A stretch of 64,000 nt of DNA from contig NZ_CP141595.1 of the NCBI RefSeq assembly GCF_035590735.1, forward strand, positions 4,313,001-4,377,000, written 5' to 3'. Position 1 is the first letter of the stretch; each line of letters starts with the position of its first letter. The notes beneath the pieces were generated by a model. That model ran no database searches. It was not told the DNA's origin and was given only the letters and a program-made list of their open reading frames with translations. A program made the translations under genes and the position numbers. Of this stretch, positions 24,485 through 31,666 are shown in pieces. Source of the stretch: Rossellomorea aquimaris. GTDB lineage: Bacteria > Bacillota > Bacilli > Bacillales > Bacillaceae_B.

Positions 24485-25988
24485 TCGCTTGGGTCCCTCC
24501 TGAAGCATAAAACAATATACGTTCTTGAGTTGCTTCTTCTTTTGTCAGTTCTCTCACAATCCGTCCATCATACATGACGAGTATCCGGTCCGAGATCGCC
24601 AGAATTTCTTGAATTTCACAGGAAAAGTAGAGAATGCCCTTCTCTTTTTCTGCAAGGGATTGAATCAGGGAGAAGATTTCCTTCTTCGCCCCCACGTCCA
24701 CACCTTTCGTCGGTTCATCAAATAAAAACACCGATGCTTCATCAGATAGCCACTTTCCGATTGAAACCTTTTGCTGATTTCCCCCACTTAAAAAGTTGGC
24801 CTGGATTCCTTCATGAGCGGTTTTAATTCCAAGGGATTGGATTTTTTCACGAGCCAGCTCACGTTCTTTGCGGCCGTTGATCCATAACCAATTGGAGACT
24901 TTTCTTAATGAAGGAAAGCTCAAGTTGTGCTGAACGGATTCATGAATGAACAATCCTTCTTTTCGTCTTTCTTCCGGGACGAGCGCCAATCCATTTTGGA
25001 CCGCGTCTCGAGGAGAGTGAATCCGAAGCTTTCTTCCTTTGAGAAAGTGATCACCAGCTTCTACAGGAGATGCTCCAAATAAAGCTTTGGCAAGCTCGGT
25101 TTTCCCCGCTCCCACAAGCCCGACCACTCCGACTACTTCTCCTGCCTTAACGGATAAATGGACATCCTTCACCTTTTGACCGTCTTTCAGTCCTCTCACT
25201 TCGTAAAGCGTATCACCAATCGGAAGCCCTCTTTTCTGAAACTCTTCTCTATATGTTCCTCCAAGCATGGCTTCGATGATCTTCTGCGAGGTTGTTTCGT
25301 GTGTTCCGTACGTTCCTACGGTTTCCCCGTCTCTCATGACTGTGATGCGATCGGAAAGCTGAAATACTTCAGGAAGCCTGTGAGAGATAAAAATGATCCC
25401 TACTCTCTCTTTCTTTAAATCTTCTATGACACGGAATAATTTTTTCGTCTCAGATGAACTTAGAGGTGCCGTTGGTTCATCCAAAATCAATACTTTCGCT
25501 TTTTGAAGCAGGCTCCTGGCAATGAGCACCAGCTGTTTTTCAGCGAGACTTAAGTGTGACGCCGGCTGCCAGAGGGGAATCGCTTCTGCCCCAATTCGTC
25601 TAAGTGCCTCCCACGCTTCTTTCTTTAATGATTTTTTGGTAATAAAGAAGGAGCCTTTTTGTGAGAACTGATCAAGGACGATATTTTCCGCTACAGAAAG
25701 TTCCGGGACAATGGCCGTGTCCACTTCTTGGTATACGCAATGGATGCCATGCTCCTTCGCTTCTTTCGGAGATTGATAGTCTCTTTTTTCGGAGTGAAGG
25801 ATGATGTCTCCGCTGTCCTGCACATAGGCTCCTGATAAAATCTTCATCAGCGTGCTTTTCCCTGCACCATTCGCCCCCAACAGAGCATGAACCTCTCCCT
25901 CTTTCACATCGAAGCTTGCAGCCTTTAGGGCTTTCACTCCTGAGAAGGTTTTATTGATATCAATCATTTCTAACAGTGGAGACGTCAT
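24453..25988 (-). CDS. Sugar ABC transporter ATP-binding protein (two ABC domains)
   Basis: A 511-residue cytoplasmic ATPase of the RbsA/MglA type with tandem nucleotide-binding domains. Domain 1 has Walker A GANGAGKST near residue 38, a degenerate signature LSLAEKQ and Walker B ILDEPTAPLS; domain 2 (about 260-500) has a degenerate Walker A GLVGAGKTE, signature LSGGNQQK and Walker B FLFDEPTKGVD. Such asymmetry is normal for CUT2 transporters. ATG 25988 has AAAGGAG upstream and follows the binding protein by 16 bases. Confidence 0.93.
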   Translation of the reverse strand: MTSPLLEMIDINKTFSGVKALKAASFDVKEGEVHALLGANGAGKSTLMKILSGAYVQDSGDIILHSEKRDYQSPKEAKEHGIHCVYQEVDTAIVPELSVAENIVLDQFSQKGSFFITKKSLKKEAWEALRRIGAEAIPLWQPASHLSLAEKQLVLIARSLLQKAKVLILDEPTAPLSSSETKKLFRVIEDLKKERVGIIFISHRLPEVFQLSDRITVMRDGETVGTYGTHETTSQKIIEAMLGGTYREEFQKRGLPIGDTLYEVRGLKDGQKVKDVHLSVKAGEVVGVVGLVGAGKTELAKALFGASPVEAGDHFLKGRKLRIHSPRDAVQNGLALVPEERRKEGLFIHESVQHNLSFPSLRKVSNWLWINGRKERELAREKIQSLGIKTAHEGIQANFLSGGNQQKVSIGKWLSDEASVFLFDEPTKGVDVGAKKEIFSLIQSLAEKEKGILYFSCEIQEILAISDRILVMYDGRIVRELTKEEATQERILFYASGGTQANERQATRLTI

Positions 25989-26004
25989 CGTTTCTAACTC
26001 CTTT

Positions 26005-27090
26005 CTACTCTGTGAACGATCCTTCAAGGTTTTTCAATTCATCTGTATAGCCTTGCTCACTTGCTCCCCATCCATCTACATGCTCGTGTAATTGATCGGT
26101 CGTGATCGTTTCTTCAGGCAATGCTTCCTTTTCAATAAAGACCGGCTCAAGCTTTACTTTTTCAGGCGTTTCTTGGCCACCCAGCTTCTGATATAAGAAA
26201 CGGACCTGCACGCGGCCGATATCTTTCGGGTCAACTGCTGCTGAAGCAACCCACGGGCTTCCATCTTTTTGAATGATTTGCAGGTCTTCATCACTCATGT
26301 CGATTCCATAGACTTTGATTTCGTCCCTCCCTGCTGCTTCGATTGCCCGGACGGCACCTTTTGCAAATTCATCCCAGGCTGCCCAGACAGCATCGATGTC
26401 ACCTTTGTTCGGATACTGTTTCAGAATCGCCTCCATTTGTGCCTGTGTATCCAGTGCTGTATTCTGAGTAGCCGCTCCAAAGGCCGCCACCTCTTTAATA
26501 CCAGGATTTTTTTCTAAAAATTGCTGATAGGCCACTTGGCGTCTTTCCATCGGGGCAAATCCTGCAACCCAAATCTTCACAATCTCCCCCTTGCCGCCAA
26601 TCTCATCTGAAAGCTTCGTCAAGGTTTGTTCAGCCATTTGTTGGTCCCCCTGCTCGAGCACGGTCACCTCTTCTGAAGCAACATCCGCATCAAACACGAC
26701 AACCGGAATGTTTTGTTCCTTCGCCTTTTCCACCCCTGATTGCAGCGCTTCCATCGTTCCGTGATCGATGAGGATCCCATCAAACTTTTGATTGATGGCC
26801 GCATCCAGGTTGGAAGACATTTTTGCCAGGTCTCCTTCAGACGTAAATACTTGAACCTTTCCTCCGAACTTTTCCACCTGCTCTTTGACACCTTCTATGT
26901 ATTGAGCGGAAAAGGTCCCTAAATTGATTTGCATAATAAGTGCGATCTTTTTATTGGCTAACGGATGATCGGAAGTTGCTTCCTTCTTATCTCCACTGTC
27001 TGCGTCCGCCTCCTGGGATACCTTTGGCTGACAAGCCACTAAACTGAAAATAAGTGCGAGTAATACGAGTATTGATGCTGCTTTTTTCAT
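26005..27090 (-). CDS. Sugar-binding lipoprotein of CUT2 ABC transporter
   Basis: A 361-residue substrate-binding lipoprotein. The signal peptide ends in the lipobox LVAC (Cys20), followed by an acidic linker and a periplasmic-binding-protein type 1 fold (IALIMQINLGTFSAQYIEGV, then FDGILIDHGTMEALQSGVEKA and VVVFDADVASEEV). This is the RbsB-like family, but the sequence is not one I recognise as ribose-, xylose- or AI-2-specific. The operon has no kinase, isomerase or regulator beside it, and B. subtilis lacks it at this locus, so its substrate is open. ATG 27090 has GGAGGAG 9 bases upstream. Confidence 0.88.
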   Translation of the reverse strand: MKKAASILVLLALIFSLVACQPKVSQEADADSGDKKEATSDHPLANKKIALIMQINLGTFSAQYIEGVKEQVEKFGGKVQVFTSEGDLAKMSSNLDAAINQKFDGILIDHGTMEALQSGVEKAKEQNIPVVVFDADVASEEVTVLEQGDQQMAEQTLTKLSDEIGGKGEIVKIWVAGFAPMERRQVAYQQFLEKNPGIKEVAAFGAATQNTALDTQAQMEAILKQYPNKGDIDAVWAAWDEFAKGAVRAIEAAGRDEIKVYGIDMSDEDLQIIQKDGSPWVASAAVDPKDIGRVQVRFLYQKLGGQETPEKVKLEPVFIEKEALPEETITTDQLHEHVDGWGASEQGYTDELKNLEGSFTE

Positions 27091-27202
27091 CGTTCTTTTC
27101 TCCTCCCGAGGTGATTTGCCTCAATTTTTTTTTAATACTCTTTTCATAAAGATAGTTGTTGTTTTAAAACCGCGATCTGCAAAGGCTCTGTCAACCAGTA
27201 TG

Positions 27203-27326
27203 TGCTGGATGGTGAGGGGAACCGCTCCGCTTGCAGCTAGCGTACGGCCGAGCCTCCTCAGCTTCGCTTCCGGGGTCTCGGCACGCCCATTTTTCCGCAG
27301 GAGTCTACGCAGTTCCCCTCACCATT
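27203..27326. repeat. C-like repeat with different ends
   Basis: A ~124-bp imperfect palindrome with end arms GGTGAGGGGAAC and GTTCCCCTCACC. Its centre (GAGCCTCCTCAGCTTCGC and GGGGTCTC, then CCGCAGGAGTC) is that of the C family, but the arms are unrelated to GTTGATTTCCGCTCC. It lies upstream of the binding-protein gene. Confidence 0.75.
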
Positions 27327-27482
27327 TAAACAAGATTGGTGTGATAGAGCTCAGTAGTGACAGAAAAATCTAAAAAGCATCTCTACTTTAAAAGCTATTA
27401 TCGACCTCCGTACATCTGAAAAATGCTGTTTTTCTGTCTTGTAGGTATTTATATTTGTCTATTTTTCATGACTCATGCTTAG

Positions 27483-27616
27483 AGTTGATTGGAGCGGAAG
27501 GTGCTCGACTCCTGAAGGGTATAGCGGGAAAGTTGAGACCCCACAGGGCAAAGCCCGAGGAGGCTCAACTCACGCCCCGCGGAAAGCGAGCGCCTGGAGC
27601 GGAAATCAACCAGCAC
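27483..27616. repeat. C-family repeat, copy 3 (reverse orientation)
   Basis: Starts GTTGATTGGAGCGGAAGG and ends GGAGCGGAAATCAACC, the reverse of the copies at 11361 and 31354. It includes the uninterrupted GGGTATAGCGGGAAAG centre against which the disrupted copy at 18441 can be compared. Confidence 0.88.
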
Positions 27617-27662
27617 TTTCCCTTTAAAAGCAACTAAGTTTACGAAAACAGTCTTTGCAAAT

Positions 27663-27695
27663 AAAAAACCTCTTTTCCCAAGAGAAAAGAGGTTT
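27663..27695. terminator. Orphan bidirectional hairpin
   Basis: AAACCTCTTTTC and GAAAAGAGGTTT pair around a 6-base loop with A/T flanks. No gene ends next to it. The 27091-28123 gap (over 1 kb) otherwise consists of repeats and contains no gene that I can support. Confidence 0.6.
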
Positions 27696-27929
27696 ATGTA
27701 TAAATAAACGTACTCTTATCACTCAGGAAATTCTTCCTGCAGGTTTTAGCACCTTTCCGCTTAAACGGTAGGTTGCCGGGCGTCATCGGGCCAGTCCCTC
27801 TGCCAACTCTTTATAAGAGAATATGAAATTTGATATAGTTCGCATGCGCTATAAACGATATATTAACGATATGTGGGAATATTGTCAATATTCTTTTTAG
27901 AAAAATTTTCTAGACAGGAATAAAGAGGA

Positions 27930-28041
27930 GATTCGCGAAATTTGTCGTTTATTGTAGAACGGTCGATATCCTGAAAATTAGGTTGATATATTGAAAATAC
28001 GGTTTATAAAATTGAATAACGGTCGATAAATTCAGATCCCC
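27930..28041. repeat. Phased 20-bp array, locus 2b (CGGTCGATAT units)
   Basis: Units start at 27960, 27980, 28000 and 28020, exactly 20 bases apart. The segment from about 27935 to 27997 matches 23268-23330 with few differences and in the same orientation, so the two arrays form direct repeats around the sugar ABC transporter operon. Confidence 0.8.
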
Positions 28042-28072
28042 CTTAAAAATCGGACACCTGCACCATATAAAA

Positions 28073-28111
28073 TAAAAAAAACCGCCCTCCCAAACCAGGG
28101 AGAGCAGTTCC
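28073..28111 (-). terminator. Terminator of pyrG
   Basis: AACTGCTCTCCC and GGGAGGGCGGTT pair (with G-U pairs), then eight T on the minus strand, 12 bases past the stop. Confidence 0.88.
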
Positions 28112-28123
28112 AAAAATCAAATC

Positions 28124-29728
28124 TTATTTCTCACCATACGCAAGTGATGCTTCCACGAAGTCTCTGAATAGAGGCTGCGGACGTGTCGGACGTGATGTGA
28201 ATTCAGGGTGGAATTGAGACGCGACGAACCATGGGTGGTCGCTTAGCTCGATGATTTCCACAAGACGGCCATCAGGGCTTGTACCTGAGAAGATGAAGCC
28301 GGCCTTTTCCATTTGCTCACGGTAGTGATTGTTGAATTCGAAGCGGTGGCGGTGACGCTCGTATACCACTTCTCCATCGTAGGCTGCATAGGCTTTTGAA
28401 CCTTTTGTCAGCTTACATGGGTATAGCCCGAGACGCAGTGTTCCACCAAGATCTTCGATGTCCTTTTGTTCAGGTAACAGGTCGATGACCGGGTATGGCG
28501 TTTCAGGATTCAACTCTGCTGAGTGAGCCCCTTCCAACCCAAGAACATTACGTGCATATTCTACAGATGCTAATTGCATACCAAGGCAGATTCCGAGGAA
28601 AGGTACCTTGTTTTCACGGGCATATTGAGTGGCAGCGATTTTCCCTTCTACTCCACGGTCACCGAAGCCGCCTGGTACAAGGATGCCATCTACATCTGCC
28701 AGTTTTTCTGCTACGTTTGCGCTGTCGATCAGCTCAGAGTTCAACCATCTTACTTCGATGTCGCTATCGAATTGATAGCCGGCGTGACGAAGGGCTTCCA
28801 CTACTGAGATATACGCATCCTGTAACTCAACATATTTCCCTACCAGGGCGATTCTTGTTTTACGAGACAGGTTTTTCACGCGATCGACGAGTTCATTCCA
28901 CTCGGTCATGTCTGCTTCGTGGCAATTAAGTTTCAAGTGCTGACATGTGATTTCATCAAGCTTTTGATCTTGAAGAGCAAGTGGGACAGAGTACAGCGTG
29001 TCTGCATCCATTGCTTCGATTACAGCATTTTTATCGATATCACAGAATAACGCGATTTTGTCTTTCATGTCCTGAGTCATTGGCATTTCTGTACGCACGA
29101 CGATGACATTTGGCTGGATACCAAGACTGCGAAGCTCTTTTACGCTATGCTGAGTCGGTTTTGTTTTCATTTCACCCGCTGCTTTGATGTAAGGCACAAG
29201 AGTACAGTGGATATACATCACATTGTCACGGCCTACATCGCTCTTGATCTGGCGAATCGCTTCAAGGAATGGCAGAGATTCGATATCCCCGACTGTTCCA
29301 CCGATTTCCGTGATCACGACATCTGAATTCGTCTCGCGTCCAGCTCGGTATACGCGTTCTTTGATTTCGTTTGTGATGTGTGGGATAACTTGTACAGTAC
29401 CACCAAGATAATCACCACGACGCTCTTTCTTCAGTACAGTTGAATAGATTTTACCCGTTGTGACAGAACTGTATTTCGTCAGGTTAATGTCGACGAAACG
29501 CTCGTAGTGACCTAAGTCAAGATCCGTTTCCGCACCATCATCTGTTACGAATACTTCACCGTGCTGATAGGGACTCATCGTTCCCGGATCCACGTTGATG
29601 TATGGATCGAACTTCTGGATCGTGACACTCACTCCACGGTTTTTCAATAGTCTTCCAAGGGACGCTGCTGTGATCCCTTTCCCTAGTGACGACACTACGC
29701 CGCCTGTTACGAAAATATACTTAGTCAT
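28124..29728 (-). CDS. pyrG: CTP synthase
   Basis: A 534-residue enzyme that aminates UTP to CTP using glutamine. The synthetase half begins KYIFVTGGVVSSLGKG (P-loop) and contains KFDPYINVDPGTMSP; the C-terminal glutamine amidotransferase half has the nucleophile elbow LGICLGMQLA near residue 380 and the catalytic ASQFHPEFTS. ATG 29728 has AAGGGGG upstream, better placed than the upstream in-frame ATG at 29746. The leader carries a terminator-like structure (separate entry). Confidence 0.97.
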   Translation of the reverse strand: MTKYIFVTGGVVSSLGKGITAASLGRLLKNRGVSVTIQKFDPYINVDPGTMSPYQHGEVFVTDDGAETDLDLGHYERFVDINLTKYSSVTTGKIYSTVLKKERRGDYLGGTVQVIPHITNEIKERVYRAGRETNSDVVITEIGGTVGDIESLPFLEAIRQIKSDVGRDNVMYIHCTLVPYIKAAGEMKTKPTQHSVKELRSLGIQPNVIVVRTEMPMTQDMKDKIALFCDIDKNAVIEAMDADTLYSVPLALQDQKLDEITCQHLKLNCHEADMTEWNELVDRVKNLSRKTRIALVGKYVELQDAYISVVEALRHAGYQFDSDIEVRWLNSELIDSANVAEKLADVDGILVPGGFGDRGVEGKIAATQYARENKVPFLGICLGMQLASVEYARNVLGLEGAHSAELNPETPYPVIDLLPEQKDIEDLGGTLRLGLYPCKLTKGSKAYAAYDGEVVYERHRHRFEFNNHYREQMEKAGFIFSGTSPDGRLVEIIELSDHPWFVASQFHPEFTSRPTRPQPLFRDFVEASLAYGEK

Positions 29729-29760
29729 GTATATGTCCCCCTTCAAAGTAAGTTTGGTTC

Positions 29761-29891
29761 AAAAAAAGTAGAGGGTGTCTCCTATGTAGGTATGTCATGA
29801 ATTTATCTTGTTCAAAGAAGGACAAGTCCATTCTCTTAAAATAAATTCATCAGCATAAACCAGCTAAAAGACAGCCTCTTATTATCAATAT
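29761..29891 (-). promoter_or_regulatory. pyrG leader with attenuator-like terminator
   Basis: About 35 bases before the pyrG start, the minus strand reads GACACCCTCTAC followed by eight T. Upstream arms can pair with it: AGAGGCTGTC with GACACCCTCT, and ATGAATTTAT with ATAAATTCAT. In B. subtilis pyrG is controlled by CTP-sensitive attenuation through reiterative G addition at a GGGC start. Here a terminator is visible, but the initiating G-run is not clear (AAGAGGCTG is the nearest). Confidence 0.5.
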
Positions 29892-29983
29892 ACATAAAAA
29901 TGTAAGGGGTCTTTAAGAATCGATCCGCCACACATAAAGGAATAGGCAATACCCTGTTACGTCAAAGCTTTCTTCTTATAAAA

Positions 29984-30020
29984 TAAAAAAAGCCCCGCTT
30001 ACAAACATGTAAGGGGAGCG
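29984..30020 (-). terminator. Terminator between rpoE and pyrG
   Basis: GCTCCCCTTACA and TGTAAGCGGGGC pair, followed by seven T on the minus strand. It lies about 100 bases upstream of the pyrG attenuator, giving three terminator-like structures in the 495-base rpoE-pyrG gap. The gap has no supportable gene. Confidence 0.82.
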
Positions 30021-30152
30021 TTGTATACGTAATTCGTCCTTTTTTAAGGAGCCCAAATAAAATACTACCTTCCTCAAAGAAAGAAGTCAAGCATAGAATG
30101 ATGAGGGAATTTTCAATCAATGGCATCACCTGATGCACAAGGCTCGAGACCA

Positions 30153-30197
30153 TAAAAAAACCTATCAAAAAGGCAAAAAGCGTCTTTTTGATAGGTT
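30153..30197 (-). terminator. Terminator of rpoE
   Basis: AACCTATCAAAAAG and CTTTTTGATAGGTT pair, followed by a run of T on the minus strand, 27 bases past the stop. Confidence 0.88.
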
Positions 30198-30223
30198 CGT
30201 CTGATGCTTAAATGAGGTGAAAA

Positions 30224-30793
30224 TTATTTATCGTCCTTTTCCTCATCAAGATCTTCTTCGTCGTCGTCGTCTTCATCGACATCATCGAATTCATCGATTT
30301 CAAGTTCTTCCTCGTCTTCATCGATGTCCAGATCTTCATCTGCATCGTCGTCAACGTCATCTACATCGTCGTCATCTGTCAGATCATCGTCATCGTCCGT
30401 GTCATCAAGATCATCATAATCAAGGTCTTCATCGTCCAGATCATCGAAATCTTCAAGATCCAGATCTTCATCGTCTTTCTTCTTCGCTTTTTTCTTTTTG
30501 CTGGATTTCATCGTTGGAACCGTTTCTTCCTCGATTTGATCCACCGGATACCATTCTCTTAATCCCCAACTGTTATCGCCCATGGCAATAAAGCGTCCTT
30601 CGACATTAAGATCCGTGTAAAATTGAAGTAAGCGGCTGCGAACCTCTTTTTCAGAGATTTCAAGCAAACCTTTAATTTCTTTGACTATGTCTTCGAAAGG
30701 CATCGCTTTCTTCTTCTCTGTTAAAATCTCATGTGCCAACTCAATGAATGATGTTTGACGTAATTCTTCTTTGGATAACTGCTTAAGACTCAA
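30224..30793 (-). CDS. rpoE: RNA polymerase delta subunit
   Basis: A 189-residue Gram-positive RNA polymerase subunit that speeds enzyme recycling and makes transcription sensitive to the initiating nucleotide. Residues 1-90 form the HARE-HTH domain (SFIELAHEILTEKKKAMPFE, FYTDLNVEGRFIAMGDNSWGLREWYPVDQ); then a short Lys tract and a ~90-residue tail that is almost all Asp and Glu. The TTG start at 30793 has AAAGGAAG upstream. The acidic tail produces a long plus-strand shadow frame that is not a gene. Confidence 0.96.
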   Translation of the reverse strand: MSLKQLSKEELRQTSFIELAHEILTEKKKAMPFEDIVKEIKGLLEISEKEVRSRLLQFYTDLNVEGRFIAMGDNSWGLREWYPVDQIEEETVPTMKSSKKKKAKKKDDEDLDLEDFDDLDDEDLDYDDLDDTDDDDDLTDDDDVDDVDDDADEDLDIDEDEEELEIDEFDDVDEDDDDEEDLDEEKDDK

Positions 30794-30953
30794 TTAACGC
30801 ACTTCCTTTCTCTATTTCACACTCTACTAAGTAGAGTAAAAAAGGGCAAAAATTCTCCATTATCAATTCTAACCATATTCATCATTATAAACAATAGAAA
30901 AGACTTTATGCTATACCTATCTGGTTTTTCTTGCATTTTTTTCACAACTGGGG

Positions 30954-31136
30954 TCAGGAAGGTCTGCCGCTTTCCCATTTCTCTTCTTTTTCACCGTTTC
31001 GAATCACACGGAACGCTTCATAAAAAAGATAGAAAGAGAGTAGAAAAAAAGGAACCGCTCCTAATTGCAATTGATATAGTACTACTGCGGCGAATATGAT
31101 GATGGCTAATAGTATATAACGAAAAATGGTCTTCAC
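30954..31136 (-). CDS. Small membrane protein, hypothetical
   Basis: If started at GTG 31136, this encodes a 60-residue protein with two hydrophobic segments (YILLAIIIFAAVVLYQLQ and VPFFLLSFYLFYEAF) and a charged tail. The longer frame to 31349 adds polar sequence without a ribosome binding site. The ribosome binding site for the GTG (GGATGTGAG) is also modest. I do not recognise a family; it lies alone between rpoE and icmF. Confidence 0.5.
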   Translation of the reverse strand: MKTIFRYILLAIIIFAAVVLYQLQLGAVPFFLLSFYLFYEAFRVIRNGEKEEKWESGRPS

Positions 31137-31353
31137 AGTCTCACATCCAAACGTATGTATCGTTCTTACCCTCTCACTTATCTGACAATTCTCATTATAT
31201 AGGAAATGATACCCGACTACTATTAAGATCGTGTTAAAAATTGGTTGATTTTGTTTAAAGGATAGACGATTTGGTGAGTTTTTAAACTCATTTCGTTTAT
31301 TTTGGCATGTGCTCTGTATTAAATAGGTTCTTTTCTTGTTCCTACTCAACCAT

Positions 31354-31494
31354 AAGCGAGTAGTGGTTGATTTCCGCTCCAGGTGCTCGCTTTCCGCGGG
31401 GCGTGAGTTGAGCCTCCTCGGGCTTTGCCCTGTGGGGTCTCAACTTTCCAGCTATTTCCCGCAGGAGTCGAGCACCTTCCGCTCCAATCAACTT
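31354..31494. repeat. C-family repeat, copy 4
   Basis: A ~140-bp complete element with ends GTTGATTTCCGCTCC and TTCCGCTCCAATCAAC and a palindromic core around GAGCCTCCTCGGGCTTTGCC. It occupies the gap between icmF and the small membrane protein gene; nothing else is seen in 31137-31617. Confidence 0.9.
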
Positions 31495-31617
31495 AGCTAA
31501 GATTACTTTCGAATTCACAAGGCCGACCTAATAAAGGTAGAAATCAGTCTTAAAAAAACACAACTCCCCCATCGCTATGAATATGACCATTGACCATCAT
31601 TAAGAATGCCCACCTAG

Positions 31618-31656
31618 AAAAAGAGACCACTGCACCCCTACAGTAGTCTCTTTTTC
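31618..31656 (-). terminator. Terminator of the fatty-acid/icmF operon
   Basis: GAGACTACTG and CAGTGGTCTC pair around an 8-base loop, followed by TTTTTC on the minus strand, 10 bases past icmF. Confidence 0.85.
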
Positions 31657-31666
31657 TTCATGATTT

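Noticed and set aside
29962..30168. 68-residue hydrophobic minus-strand frame between rpoE and pyrG
   Set aside because: It starts inside the rpoE terminator and reads through another terminator; hydrophobic content comes from T-rich sequence.
30217..30591. Plus-strand His/Arg-rich frame across rpoE
   Set aside because: It is the complement of the Asp/Glu codon tail of the delta subunit and has no independent support.
30954..31349. 131-residue version of the small membrane protein
   Set aside because: The upstream 71 residues are polar, lack a ribosome binding site and look like translated intergenic sequence; only the GTG-started 60-residue form is plausible.
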